Shown: positions 37,709 through 46,919 of the stretch, piece after piece
Position numbering within the stretch: position 1 is the stretch's first letter
Layout: each line of letters opens with the position of its first letter
Assembly: GCF_000760935.2 (NCBI RefSeq)
Contig: NZ_CP049744.1
Coordinates: 4,805,501 to 4,869,500 of the forward strand
DNA length: 64,000 nt
Direction of reading: 5' to 3'
DNA from: Rhodococcoides fascians A25f
GTDB taxonomy: Bacteria > Actinomycetota > Actinomycetes > Mycobacteriales > Mycobacteriaceae
Program-made: the position numbers and the translations under genes
Notes under the pieces: generated by a model
The model's database searches: none
What the model was told of the DNA's origin: nothing
The model's input: only the letters and a program-made list of their open reading frames with translations

Positions 37709-37728
37709 ATATACAACAAGTTGTATAT
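37709..37728. promoter_or_regulatory. Perfect palindromic operator between SGNH and PadR genes
   Basis: ATATACAAC-AA-GTTGTATAT is a 20-base palindrome with 9-bp perfect arms, AT-rich in a GC-rich background. It sits in the divergent promoter region just upstream of both genes and matches the general TACAAC/GTTGTA-type dyads bound by PadR proteins. Autoregulation of the PadR gene and repression of the esterase are likely. Confidence 0.7.
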
Positions 37729-37770
37729 GAAAGTACTATGTGGAGTGGGCCGCGGGTACTGTGCCGAATC

Positions 37771-38331
37771 ATGTCGCTACGTGATGCCGTGCTCGCCGCA
37801 CTGGTCGACGGGGAGCTGTCGGGCTACGACCTGTCCAAGGCGTTCGATGCCACTGTCGCCAACTTCTGGACCGCCACTCCCCAACAGCTCTATCGCGAGC
37901 TCGATCGAATGGATCGGGACGACGTGATCTCGGCGAAGCTGGTCGAGCAGGACGGTCGGCCCAACAAGAAACTGTTCAGCCTGACCGACAAAGGCCGTGC
38001 GGCGCTGCGCCAGGTCAGTCACAGGCAATCGAAACTTCCTGCTATTCGTGACGAGCACCTGGTCGCAGTCCACGCACTGGAGGCCGGCGACATCGAGCCT
38101 ATGACCGCCGCGATCCGCGAACGAATGCAGCTCTCGCGCGACAAGCTGGCCAGGTACGACCGGATGGCGCACCGCCTGCTCGACGGACGCACCGAGACCG
38201 ACTTTCTGGCGACCGCTGATCGCATCGGCCCCTACCTCACCCTGATGCGAGGACGAATGTTCGAGGAGGAATCGCTCCGCTGGGGTGCCCGCGTCCTCGA
38301 AGTACTCGACGCCCGCGCTGATCGTAGATGA
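37771..38331 (+). CDS. PadR-family transcriptional regulator
   Basis: A 186-residue protein with the PadR winged helix at the N-terminus (SLRDAVLAALVDGELSGYDLSKAFD, then QLYRELDRMDRDDVISAKLVEQDGRPNKKLFSLTDKG) and a C-terminal PadR_C helical domain for dimerisation (ERMQLSRDKLARYDRMAHRLL). ATG 37771 is where family members begin. A perfect palindrome lies 43-62 bases upstream, its probable operator. Confidence 0.87.
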   Translation: MSLRDAVLAALVDGELSGYDLSKAFDATVANFWTATPQQLYRELDRMDRDDVISAKLVEQDGRPNKKLFSLTDKGRAALRQVSHRQSKLPAIRDEHLVAVHALEAGDIEPMTAAIRERMQLSRDKLARYDRMAHRLLDGRTETDFLATADRIGPYLTLMRGRMFEEESLRWGARVLEVLDARADRR

Positions 38332-38434
38332 GCGCGACATAACCCCGTCACTAGTCGCAAAGTTGTGTATGGTTCGCGGATAACAACCGGATCGTGGGCA
38401 GTCCCGGTCCTGGCCTGACTGAAGGAGATGACGC

Positions 38435-38839
38435 GTGCAGCTGTTCCGAGAAGCCGTAGAGGCGAACGACCACGACGCCATGGCCTCCACCCTTGCTGAC
38501 GACGTCGTCTTCAGCTCCCCCGTCGCCTTCAAGCCGTACCACGGCAAGCAGACGACCGCGGCGATACTACGCGCCGTCACACGCGTGTTCCGCGACTTCC
38601 ACTACGTCCGAACCGTCGACGACATCGGCGGCCGCGACCACGTCATGTTCTTCGAGGCCCGCATCGACGACGTCACCGTGCACGGCTGCGACATCCTGCA
38701 CCTCGATTCCGACGGCCTGATCGACGACTTCACCGTGATGGTCCGTCCGCTGTCGGCGGCGCAGGCACTCTCCCGCGCCATGGCTACGGAATTCGCCGCC
38801 GAGATGGCCTCGATCACCCCCACGGACAAGACCGGCTGA
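38435..38839 (+). CDS. SnoaL/NTF2-like domain protein
   Basis: A 134-residue cone-shaped NTF2-fold protein: LFREAVEANDHDAMASTLADDVVFSSPVAF, then FRDFHYVRTVDDIGG and a C-terminal DDFTVMVRPL strand. The fold occurs in polyketide cyclases, isomerases and binding proteins; no catalytic residues are diagnostic. GTG 38435 has GAAGGAG at good spacing. Confidence 0.82.
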   Translation: MQLFREAVEANDHDAMASTLADDVVFSSPVAFKPYHGKQTTAAILRAVTRVFRDFHYVRTVDDIGGRDHVMFFEARIDDVTVHGCDILHLDSDGLIDDFTVMVRPLSAAQALSRAMATEFAAEMASITPTDKTG

Positions 38840-38906
38840 CGCAGGCCCAGGTCGTGTACATGAAAGTCGCGTCCGACAATCCGGGCCCCTGCACTGCCGC
38901 CGCTGT

Positions 38907-39329
38907 CTACTTTTCGGCGAGACCTAGTGCCGCTGAGAGATATTCACGCGAATCTCGAAACGTCTGCGCCACGCCGCGTCCCGCGACGGCTCCGTACCGA
39001 CTGATCTGATCGTCATCGAGAAGGTCGAGCACAGTGGTGGAATCTGCGTGCATCCAACCGCCGTCTCGCACCAGTTCGTGGGCGCGTTTGCCCTGCAGGG
39101 CTGCAATTCCCTCGACCCTGATTCCTTTCGGATCGGTCGACACTGCGATGTAGTAAGCCTTCTTGCCGGGGTAACCGGCCTTGACCTTCGAGCGCAACCG
39201 CAAGACGGCATCGACGGCGTCATCGACGGCAGACGACTGCTCGTCGGAGCCCGATTCGGCAGCAGAGACGCGTGCAATCTCAGCATCCAGTCCAGCAAGC
39301 AAAGTGGCGAGGTACTCGAGATCGCTCAT
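38907..39329 (-). CDS. Hypothetical protein
   Basis: A 140-residue protein with a helical N-terminus (MSDLEYLATLLAGLDAEIARVSAA), then an alpha/beta part (AYYIAVSTDPKGIRVEGIAALQGKR) and an acidic C-terminus. I do not recognise the family. It is the last gene before the tRNA fragment, and a 16-base palindrome lies about 60 bases upstream of its start. Confidence 0.55.
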   Translation of the reverse strand: MSDLEYLATLLAGLDAEIARVSAAESGSDEQSSAVDDAVDAVLRLRSKVKAGYPGKKAYYIAVSTDPKGIRVEGIAALQGKRAHELVRDGGWMHADSTTVLDLLDDDQISRYGAVAGRGVAQTFRDSREYLSAALGLAEK

Positions 39330-39386
39330 CAACTCATGATGCCCTACGACAGCGGACTCTCGAACCAGACCCGACGACGCTCACAA

Positions 39387-39402
39387 TTCAGCTTCAGCTG
39401 AA
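39387..39402. repeat. Short palindrome upstream of the hypothetical gene
   Basis: TTCAGCT-TC-AGCTGAA has 7-bp perfect arms. It lies about 60 bases upstream of the leftward gene start and is a possible operator. Confidence 0.35.
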
Positions 39403-39801
39403 CCGGAGGCAGTCCCCGGGCCAACGCACTCGACATGGGGAGCCAGGTTTACACGTCAGAATCCCCAGCGCAAGATCGGGTGCGGTCGAATAGCAACGCA
39501 GCCCGCCGAGTTCGATGACTCGTCCACTGAGATCCGGCAGGTTTCGCCACTCGATGCAGCAGACCCAAGTCAACACGAGCCGATACCGATCCCCAGATTC
39601 ACGCCCCTAACCGAAATCGACACCTCGCAGGCAGGGCGGGGATCACTGCGACGGGCGTCGATTCGACCGATCGAGTCAATCGACTCCTCACCTTCGGATA
39701 CCTGACTCCGATCGGCGTCGGATATCCGGAACCGAGGAGCTGATTCGACGCGAAGTAGGTAAGAAAAACTCCGAGCCCGGCACCGGGATCGGAGTGGTCG
39801 G

Positions 39802-39845
39802 AGCCTCCTAACGGGATTGAACCGTTGACCGCTCGCTTACAAGTA
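39802..39845 (-). other. 3' half of a tRNA-Thr(TGT) gene: attachment-site scar
   Basis: On the minus strand the sequence reads CTTGTAA (anticodon loop with TGT), GCGAG, then GGTCAACGGTTCAATCCCGT and AGGAGGC. These are the 3' anticodon stem, variable loop, a complete T-arm with GGTTCAATCC, and the 3' acceptor strand. The 5' half (expected GCCTCCTTAGCTCAG...) is absent: the bases before it do not form a D-arm. Such 3' tRNA halves are left at one end of integrated elements; here the element would extend to the right, with the intact tRNA beyond its far end. Confidence 0.7.
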
Positions 39846-40080
39846 TGTTGCGAGACAACCAGATACGTCCGCATGGAACCATCACAGATACTCTGACCTG
39901 CGTCAATCGTCCAACCAGCACCACCCGAATCCACCGTCGTAAGTCCCGACATGTGACACGCTCGTGACACCGAAGAGCAAGGCATCAGCGACCGCACCCC
40001 GCACGCAACTACCGATGGCGATTCGTCAGCACGGCATTGCGTCGAAGATTTTGTCGGGCCCCGCCTGCACACTGTCTGTC

Positions 40081-41967
40081 ATGGTCACAGATCCCCACCC
40101 GCCCGATCCTGGCGAGGATCGAAAAGTTAACCAGCTGAATGCTGAATCAGAGGAGTCATCCAAACCCGACGACGAGAAGCTTCATCAAGCGGCGGACGCC
40201 CTCGATAGCGTGGCGGAACACGATTCTGAGTACCGCCGATACGCCGCTGCTCGTGATGTCTTCGTCGACCACCGTATGGTCGACGATGAGAGCGATGACA
40301 CCGACAGCGGCAACCACCTCACCTTGGAGCACCGCGCTGCATGGCGGTCGCTGCGGTACCAACTTGATTTCGATAGGTCGTCGGGAAGCGAACGCGTTCG
40401 ATTGCTCCCCGAGTTCCGCGGACCCGACAGCACCAACCCACCCGACACCAGGTCAGTGGACTCAACCATCGTTGCCACGTGGAGAGGTCTCGCAGGACTC
40501 GTCCAGCACGCCCCGACCCGAGCACGACTTCACCACTTGCTCTTCCAGGTCGGCAGCGGGGACAGACTCAACCACGCGCGTGCCGCAATCGCCGCCTACA
40601 TCGACGCGTCCGCACTAGAAGCGCGCAACTACGACGCCGTTGCGGATTGCCGGGCTGCTATCCGGCTCAGTCGGGCTATCAACGACGACACAACATTGAG
40701 TACGTCCATCGACCAGGTCTGCGTCCTCGTCGAGCGGCTCCTCGGACAGGACGATCCACCGTTCGGGTCCGTGGTCGGCGCGCTGATCACGCTCACTGGA
40801 GAAGGCAGTCCGGGAACCACTACGCGCTTGTTGGCCACAGCCGAGAAGAAGTGGCCCGACCCGACTCAACGAGACCGCATCCTCAACCTCGCCCTCGAAT
40901 CCGCCACGTCACCTTCGGAGCGCGCCGAAATCTGGCGACGCCGAGTCCACACCTTCCTCGACCGGGCGGACAGCGAAACCAACAACATCATGAAAGCCAC
41001 CCGCCTCCACCAGGCGGTCGAACTGGCAGAGCGCTCAAATGACCCAGCGCTTCGCAACGAAGCCACCGTCCGCCTCCAACAGGTCCGAGAGCTCGACCTG
41101 GAAATGATGCACCTCACCGCATCGTCGCGTCAGTTCCAGGAAGAGTGGGACTCGTGCGTCGACGCAGTTCTCGGCACCGACACATCGACGAGACCGACCG
41201 CCGAAGCCGGAGATGCGCCCGACGAACCCTCAGCAAACTGGTCGGAGGCGCTGTCGGCGTTCGCATCGTTCACCACAGTCACTGGACCCATCGCCACCAC
41301 CGAGCGCCGCGTCCGAGAGCAATACGCCCTCGCTCCTCTGACCGCCCTATTCTCGACTCAACTGCAGACTCCAGAGGGTTTGCCACTCTGGGCCCCAACG
41401 ACCGACGCGGAACGTCTCGACATGGACATGGTGAAGTGGGAAACCCAGCTCCTCGGTCATTGGGCACCAATCTTCGCCGCCGCGCTCCATGAGATCGTCC
41501 ACCGCTTCGGCACGCCGCCGGCCGAGAACCTGCACCATGTGCTCAACATTGGTCCCGCGATGACCAGCGACACCTCGACTCGGTTGTGCCGCGCACTGTT
41601 TCGCTTCTGGTCGGGCGACCCGGAAGCGGCCGCGTACACCACAACCCCAGTGATCGAGTCAATGCTCCGCACTGCAGTACTTGCCGCCGACCAAGGCATA
41701 TATCGACTGCAACAGGGACAGTCGCCAGGCCAATACGTCGGCCTGGGAGTCATGTTGAACCTTTTCTGCACCGAGTACGACGTCCCCGAAGACGATCGTC
41801 GGATGTTCAACGCCATATGCAATCACCCAGCCGGCTGGAATACCCGAAACCTTCTCGCACACGGCTACGTGAAAAACGTCGACTCCGGTGTCGCCGCGGT
41901 ACTCATCCACATCGCCCTGCGAATCGTGGTCCTGGCCGCGAATAAAACGCAACCGACACATGAATGA
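40081..41967 (+). CDS. DUF4209/HEPN-like protein of unknown function
   Basis: About 628 residues, mostly helical, with an acidic N-terminus (SEESSKPDDEKLHQAADALDSVAEHDSEY) as in DUF7380/DUF4209-type proteins. Near the C-terminus is NTRNLLAHGY, an RxxxxH motif typical of HEPN RNase domains and the 'RN..AHG' hallmark of DUF4209. Many HEPN proteins cut RNA in defence or toxin systems; whether this one is catalytic is not shown. The frame is open back to 39964; ATG 40081 precedes the first conserved region. A nuclease-helicase gene follows after 270 bases. Confidence 0.7.
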   Translation: MVTDPHPPDPGEDRKVNQLNAESEESSKPDDEKLHQAADALDSVAEHDSEYRRYAAARDVFVDHRMVDDESDDTDSGNHLTLEHRAAWRSLRYQLDFDRSSGSERVRLLPEFRGPDSTNPPDTRSVDSTIVATWRGLAGLVQHAPTRARLHHLLFQVGSGDRLNHARAAIAAYIDASALEARNYDAVADCRAAIRLSRAINDDTTLSTSIDQVCVLVERLLGQDDPPFGSVVGALITLTGEGSPGTTTRLLATAEKKWPDPTQRDRILNLALESATSPSERAEIWRRRVHTFLDRADSETNNIMKATRLHQAVELAERSNDPALRNEATVRLQQVRELDLEMMHLTASSRQFQEEWDSCVDAVLGTDTSTRPTAEAGDAPDEPSANWSEALSAFASFTTVTGPIATTERRVREQYALAPLTALFSTQLQTPEGLPLWAPTTDAERLDMDMVKWETQLLGHWAPIFAAALHEIVHRFGTPPAENLHHVLNIGPAMTSDTSTRLCRALFRFWSGDPEAAAYTTTPVIESMLRTAVLAADQGIYRLQQGQSPGQYVGLGVMLNLFCTEYDVPEDDRRMFNAICNHPAGWNTRNLLAHGYVKNVDSGVAAVLIHIALRIVVLAANKTQPTHE

Positions 41968-41995
41968 CGACTCCGGTCGCGATCGATCACGATCC

Positions 41996-42020
41996 GTGCG
42001 TGCATGCGTGCATGCGTGCG
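41996..42020. repeat. Short tandem repeat (TGCATGCG)
   Basis: Two and a half to three copies of TGCATGCG lie between the HEPN-like and helicase genes. The surrounding 270 bases hold no gene that I can support. Confidence 0.45.
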
Positions 42021-42240
42021 GAGACGATGCCGCGGAGCGCGGCTTAGTCGTAAAATACTACTTCGGCATTGGCTTTCATGGCGCGGGCGCTCGTACTTGC
42101 GGCCGTCCACTGTTCGCTGCGATTCCTGCGACACACCTACAAAGCTGTCACGCCCACCGGACTTGCTCACGTGCGCCAAAGTGGGTTCGTATAGGCGCAG
42201 GTGCGCGCCTGATCGCGAGCTCTAGCTTCGGGTCAAACCC

Positions 42241-45200
42241 GTGAAGGAAACGAGCCTGTCGGCAAGGACGGTTAACGTCTCCAGGATGGGCACATTCGCC
42301 ACCCTGTACGGCAACCTCTCCAAGGACAACCACATCCGGGGCAGGCAGTTCGAACGCATCTGCAAGTGGTACGTCGAGAACGACGCGTACTACCGACAAA
42401 CCGTTCGCAATGTCTGGCTCTGGGACGACTGGGAGCACAGATGGGGCAGCGACTCCGGTATCGACCTCGTGGTCGAAGACAACGAAGGAAAACTCTGGGC
42501 GGTACAGGCGAAGGCATATGCCTCAGATCGCGCCGTCACAAAGAACGACGTCGACAAGTTCCTGTCCGAGTCGTCCAGGAGGCGGTTCCACTATCGCCTC
42601 CTCATCGCAACCACTGACCGGATACACCACGTCGCGCGGAGAACTATCGACGCCCAGGAGAAACCGGTTGGCTTGATCGGCCTTGCGTACCTCCAAACTG
42701 CCGACATCGACTGGGCGGAGTCCCCGGACCTCCTACATCCCATCCCATCACCGCAGCCGGCCCTACCGCGCGATCACCAGACCGAAGCGGTCGACAACGT
42801 CGTGGACGGCTTCCAGAACGCCGATCGTGGTCAGCTCGTCATGGCGTGCGGTACAGGAAAGACACTCACGTCTCTGTTCATCAAGCAAGAACTTCACGCG
42901 CAGCGAACATTGGTTCTGTTGCCGTCCTTGTCCCTGTTGAAGCAGACGATGGCGGTATGGAGGACGAACGCGACCGAACCGTTCGAGGCGCTACCAGTCT
43001 GCTCCGATGAAACCGTCACCCAGGACGACGCAGCCTTGACGTCCACCAGCGAACTGTGCCTCCCAGTCCAGAACGACCCCGCCGAGATCGCCGAGTTCCT
43101 TCAACGCAGTGGACCACGTGTGGTGTTTTCGACGTATCAGTCCTCGCCGCAGATCGCGAAAGCATTCACCCTCGGACAAGTCCCGCATTTCGACCTGGCC
43201 ATCGCGGACGAGAGTCACCGTGTCGCGGGCGACGAATCGACCGTATTCGCAACGATTCTCGACTCGAACGCCATCGCAGCCCGCCGGCGGCTGTTCATGA
43301 CGGCGACACCGCGCTACTACACCGGACGGGTGCTGACGGCGGCGCGTGGCTCGGAGATGGAAGTCGCGTCGATGGACGACGCCACGAAATTCGGGGAGGT
43401 GTTCCACCGTCTGAGTTTCGGAGAAGCCATTCGACGCGGACTACTCACTGATTACCAAGTCACTGTCGTCGGGGTCGACAACTCGACATTTCGTGAGTGG
43501 GCGACCAACGGCGTTCTGGTCCGGCGAGAGGAACAGAGCACCGACGCGCGAACCCTGGCCAGCCAGATCGGACTTGCGAAAGCGATGCGAAAATACGACC
43601 TTCGCCGCGTGATCAGCTTCCACTCCCGTGTGCTCCGCGCCAGGCGATTTGCCGCCGAAATGCCCGAGATCCTCGAATGGATGCCTGAAGAGCAGCGGCC
43701 GCCGGGAGCATTGTGGACCGGGTTCGCTTCCGGTGAAATGTCTTCCGGTGAGCGACACGTCCGCCTTCAACGTCTTCGCCACCTCGATGACGACGAGCGC
43801 GGCTTGCTGACGAACGCGCGGTGTCTCGGCGAGGGTGTCGACGTCCCCACCCTCGACGGCATCGCCTTTATCGACCCGAGGGGCTCGGAGGTAGACATCG
43901 TTCAGGCCGTCGGGCGGGCAATTCGGCTGGCCGAGAACAAAACCGTCGGAACCATTGTCATTCCCGTATTCATCGACACCGCCGCAGATCCCGAAACCGC
44001 GCTCAAAGATTCATCGTTCAAGTCTGTCTGGCGTGTCGTTATTGCTCTGCGCTCTCACGACGAACAGATGGCGCAGCAGATCGACGAAATGCGCCGTGAA
44101 CTCGGCCGCACAGGTGGGCGCGCACGCATTCCGGACAAGATCCACCTGGACGTGGCGCACACCGTCGGGAAGGCATTCGTCGACGCGTTCGATGTTCGTT
44201 TGATCGAGAAGACTAGTGCCCCCTGGCATTTCTGGTACGGGATGCTGGAGCAATACGCCGCAGACAAGGGCACCTCAAGAGTGGCCGTCGACTACGTCGT
44301 CGACGGATACGCACTCGGGCAATGGGCAAGCGTCCAAAGGATCGCGCTGACCAACAAGACCCTCAGCGATGACAGGCGGTCCGCGCTGGATCGACTTCCC
44401 GGGTGGGCATGGGACGTACTGGCAGATCAATGGAGTACGTGGATCCAACTCATGGAGCAGTTCGTAGCCGAACATGGTCACGCCGACGTTCCATTTCCCT
44501 ACGCGGTCGGCGACTCGAACCTCCGGAGCTGGGTCGCGACTCAGCGTGGTCTGCACAAGCGTGGTCGGTTGTCAGAGGAAAGGACACGGGAACTCGAAGC
44601 GCTCGCTGGTTGGGTGTGGGATACCCGCGAGGACACCTGGGCGCGGAACTACCAAGCACTGAAGGCGTTTGCCGCACGAATGGGCCGCGCTCAGCCGTCG
44701 CCGCGGCTGGTAGAGGACGGTGTCAGACTGGGGCAGTGGGTGGCCGCGCAGCGCACCAACCGCGACGACTTATCGTCGGAGCGGGTCCGACTCCTCGAGG
44801 CACTGCCGGGATGGTCGTGGGCACCACAGGCCGAGAAGTGGGACCGCGGCTACAAATTTCTTACGGCCTTCGTCGCGCGAGAAGGCCATGCTCGCGTTCC
44901 TAACACGCACGTGGAGAACGGCTTTCGGCTCGGTAAGTGGGTCACCGTCCAACGAGGCAATCAGAGAAATCTGTCTGCGAGCGATCTAGATCGCCTACAA
45001 TCGCTGCCCGGTTGGGTGTGGGATTCGCGAGCCGCGATGTGGCAGCAGAAGCTCGAACTGCTCAGGCAGTATCAACGGCGGGAGGGCCATGCGCTAGTAC
45101 CGCAGGGATTCAAGGAAGACGGCGTGCAACTCGGCGGTTGGGTTCTAGCACAAAGGAATAACCGCGCCAGCATTGTTCAGGAACGTCGGGAGCACCTGGA

Positions 45201-45840
45201 AGCGGTTCCAGGATGGTCGTGGGACCCGTACACGGATGCTTGGGATCGTGCGTACGCCGCGCTGGTCTCTTACGCGGAACAGCACGGACACACGCGGGTC
45301 TCGCGCGGCCACATTGCCGACGGGGTCAATCTGGGCGGTTGGGTCGGAGAGCAACGGGGCAATTGGGCCAAGATGACCGAGGACCGACGCCAGCGCTTGG
45401 AGGCCGTTCCTGGCTGGAGCTGGAACACCCTCGACGACTCATGGACGCAACACCTCGAGCTGCTGCGGTCTTACGCACGAAGGGAAGGCCATACGAGCGT
45501 TCCTGTCGACTTCGTCGAGGACGGTCTGAAGATCGGTCAATGGGCCAGGCTCCGTCGACGCGAACACACAAGACTCGACTCTGACAGACAAGCTCAGTTG
45601 GAAGCCATACCCGGTTGGTTCTGGGGCACAAAAAGCGATCACATCTGGAACCAAAAATTCGAGATGCTCGAGCAATACGTAGCGCGTGAAGGTCACATCA
45701 AGCCCCCGGATGACCACGTGGAAAAGGGCGTCAAACTAGGCGCGTGGGTCCGGGAGCAGTGGCGTGGGCGGGAGAACATCAAAGCCGAGCGATCAGCCAA
45801 ACTGGAGACGTTGCCGGGCTGGAGCTGGGAGACCGGTTAG
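42241..45840 (+). CDS. Mrr-like nuclease/DEAH helicase with eight helicase-associated repeats
   Basis: A 1199-residue protein. Residues about 30-165 are a PD-(D/E)xK nuclease domain like that of type ISP restriction enzymes: RGRQFERICKW, GSDSGIDLVVED (Asp 75) and WAVQAKAY (Gln 89, Lys 91). Residues about 175-625 form an SF2 helicase: Walker A ACGTGKT (202-208), IADESH (DEAH-like, 323-326), TATPRY, and QAVGRAIR (motif VI). Residues 661-1199 are eight HA repeats. No methyltransferase or specificity domain is present. The start is unsettled: GTG 42241 lacks a clear ribosome-binding site, and ATG 42286 is possible. A defence role against foreign DNA is likely (inference). Confidence 0.87.
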   Translation: MKETSLSARTVNVSRMGTFATLYGNLSKDNHIRGRQFERICKWYVENDAYYRQTVRNVWLWDDWEHRWGSDSGIDLVVEDNEGKLWAVQAKAYASDRAVTKNDVDKFLSESSRRRFHYRLLIATTDRIHHVARRTIDAQEKPVGLIGLAYLQTADIDWAESPDLLHPIPSPQPALPRDHQTEAVDNVVDGFQNADRGQLVMACGTGKTLTSLFIKQELHAQRTLVLLPSLSLLKQTMAVWRTNATEPFEALPVCSDETVTQDDAALTSTSELCLPVQNDPAEIAEFLQRSGPRVVFSTYQSSPQIAKAFTLGQVPHFDLAIADESHRVAGDESTVFATILDSNAIAARRRLFMTATPRYYTGRVLTAARGSEMEVASMDDATKFGEVFHRLSFGEAIRRGLLTDYQVTVVGVDNSTFREWATNGVLVRREEQSTDARTLASQIGLAKAMRKYDLRRVISFHSRVLRARRFAAEMPEILEWMPEEQRPPGALWTGFASGEMSSGERHVRLQRLRHLDDDERGLLTNARCLGEGVDVPTLDGIAFIDPRGSEVDIVQAVGRAIRLAENKTVGTIVIPVFIDTAADPETALKDSSFKSVWRVVIALRSHDEQMAQQIDEMRRELGRTGGRARIPDKIHLDVAHTVGKAFVDAFDVRLIEKTSAPWHFWYGMLEQYAADKGTSRVAVDYVVDGYALGQWASVQRIALTNKTLSDDRRSALDRLPGWAWDVLADQWSTWIQLMEQFVAEHGHADVPFPYAVGDSNLRSWVATQRGLHKRGRLSEERTRELEALAGWVWDTREDTWARNYQALKAFAARMGRAQPSPRLVEDGVRLGQWVAAQRTNRDDLSSERVRLLEALPGWSWAPQAEKWDRGYKFLTAFVAREGHARVPNTHVENGFRLGKWVTVQRGNQRNLSASDLDRLQSLPGWVWDSRAAMWQQKLELLRQYQRREGHALVPQGFKEDGVQLGGWVLAQRNNRASIVQERREHLEAVPGWSWDPYTDAWDRAYAALVSYAEQHGHTRVSRGHIADGVNLGGWVGEQRGNWAKMTEDRRQRLEAVPGWSWNTLDDSWTQHLELLRSYARREGHTSVPVDFVEDGLKIGQWARLRRREHTRLDSDRQAQLEAIPGWFWGTKSDHIWNQKFEMLEQYVAREGHIKPPDDHVEKGVKLGAWVREQWRGRENIKAERSAKLETLPGWSWETG
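44221..45837 (+). repeat. Eight tandem helicase-associated (HA) repeats
   Basis: Eight protein repeats of about 67 residues, each starting with W, containing '..GH..VP...V.DG..LG.WV..QR' and ending 'L..LPGW.W'. The first repeat is the most divergent (KGTSRVAV). The repeats differ in sequence at the DNA level, so this is not a recent expansion. HA repeats are predicted DNA-binding helical units. Confidence 0.85.
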
Positions 45841-46018
45841 AACCGCCGGAGTTTGCGGACCGGGCTCCCCTATTCAGTCCCAATGGCGACAGCACGAACT
45901 TAGCGGGCGGCCTACATCGAAACAGGCCAGTTCCAAGTCGCGCTGTCGATGCAGCCGGATGCCTGCGACAGACCCGCCACACCGGCAACCAGGGTTTCGC
46001 GACCTATACAGTGCTGGT

Positions 46019-46660
46019 GTGACCATCACTGCGATCGCGCCTTTCATCGTCGCTCCTGCAACGGCTTGCCTAACCTTGATCGCAGGATGGTTTGTGACGG
46101 CCCGAATCACAGATAGGTGGGACAGAATCAAGAAGCTACGCGAGTTTGATTTACAAGCCGTTAACGAGTTTCACCGTTTGTACGGTGATTTCTTCTCGAC
46201 GTGGAAGTCATGGGACTCGTTGCATTCAGGGTCGCTAAGAGGCCAGAAGAACAACGATCTTGTTTGGCAATGCCAAAACCGCGCCGCGCAGATTGATGGA
46301 AACATCGAGTCATTACTGGTGAAGGTGTCCGCCGAGCGGTCTCTGACCGCCGATGAGGTCAGCGCCTTAGCTGCGACACGGCAGGCGTTTCAGCAGCTCA
46401 GGAAAGCCATAGAAAATGACCGACCATTAAATTGGTGGGCGGCAGATCTTGCCGAATACTCGGCATTTAAGAGCCTTGCAACAATCACATCTTGCATCTT
46501 GTCCGCAACTCCTCGGGGTGTCGAGTCTCCAAAATCCGTCGACGCAGCGCGAACACTGCGAACGCTGACAGACAACGACCTCGAAGAGACTTGGGTCGAA
46601 GTTGCTGTACGGGTCGCAGAGCTTGAAGAGTTCAGAACCGTTTACCGCGCGTTACACTGA
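46019..46660 (+). CDS. Small membrane-anchored protein of unknown function
   Basis: A 213-residue protein with one N-terminal membrane segment (IAPFIVAPATACLTLIAGWFVTA) and a soluble helical part (FDLQAVNEFHRLYGDFFSTWKSW...). Its base composition is visibly lower in GC than its neighbours. A TATACA -10 candidate at 46005-46010 lies 8 bases before GTG 46019, so the mRNA is probably leaderless. It lies 178 bases after the helicase gene. No family is recognised. Confidence 0.65.
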   Translation: MTITAIAPFIVAPATACLTLIAGWFVTARITDRWDRIKKLREFDLQAVNEFHRLYGDFFSTWKSWDSLHSGSLRGQKNNDLVWQCQNRAAQIDGNIESLLVKVSAERSLTADEVSALAATRQAFQQLRKAIENDRPLNWWAADLAEYSAFKSLATITSCILSATPRGVESPKSVDAARTLRTLTDNDLEETWVEVAVRVAELEEFRTVYRALH

Positions 46661-46784
46661 AACCACCAGATCACCAAAGGGCCCTAGAGACTTTCCTCGC
46701 CGACTAGAAGTGATATTCGAGTCCTGCACCCATACAACTCATCATCGTCATCATCATCGCTGACAGGATGATAGGGAAGCAGTT

Positions 46785-46919
46785 GCCGATGAATACAACC
46801 TGATCCGCGAAGTGCGCACCCAGATAGTCAAGCAGGTGAGAGATGAGATGACCCCGGTCGACCTGTGCACGCGTGACACCGAATTGCGTTGCCACCGAGG
46901 CTAGCTCGTCGAGATTCAC
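46785..46919 (-). pseudogene. AbiEii-type nucleotidyltransferase toxin, N-terminal remnant
   Basis: From GTG 46919 the frame encodes NLDELASVATQFGVTRAQVDR and then GHLISHLLDYLGAHFADQVVFIG, which matches the N-terminus of AbiEii/MenT-like toxins up to the point where the catalytic GGTAL motif should follow. The sequence then leaves the family for a GATGAT-rich stretch. The catalytic part is missing. Confidence 0.7.

Larger units (their letters stand above)
39333..40080. other. Intergenic region with tRNA scar
   Basis: About 750 bases without a convincing protein gene. Apart from the palindrome and the tRNA-Thr fragment, I see only short frames. It marks the change from core-like to accessory gene content. 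Confidence 0.45.

Noticed and set aside
39802..39880. A complete tRNA-Thr gene
   Set aside because: No D-arm or 5' acceptor strand can be formed from the bases on the 5' side; only the 3' half is present.
46739..46765. GATGAT-type microsatellite as a CRISPR-like or functional repeat
   Set aside because: It is a short simple repeat inside a decayed toxin gene; no CRISPR array exists in the window.
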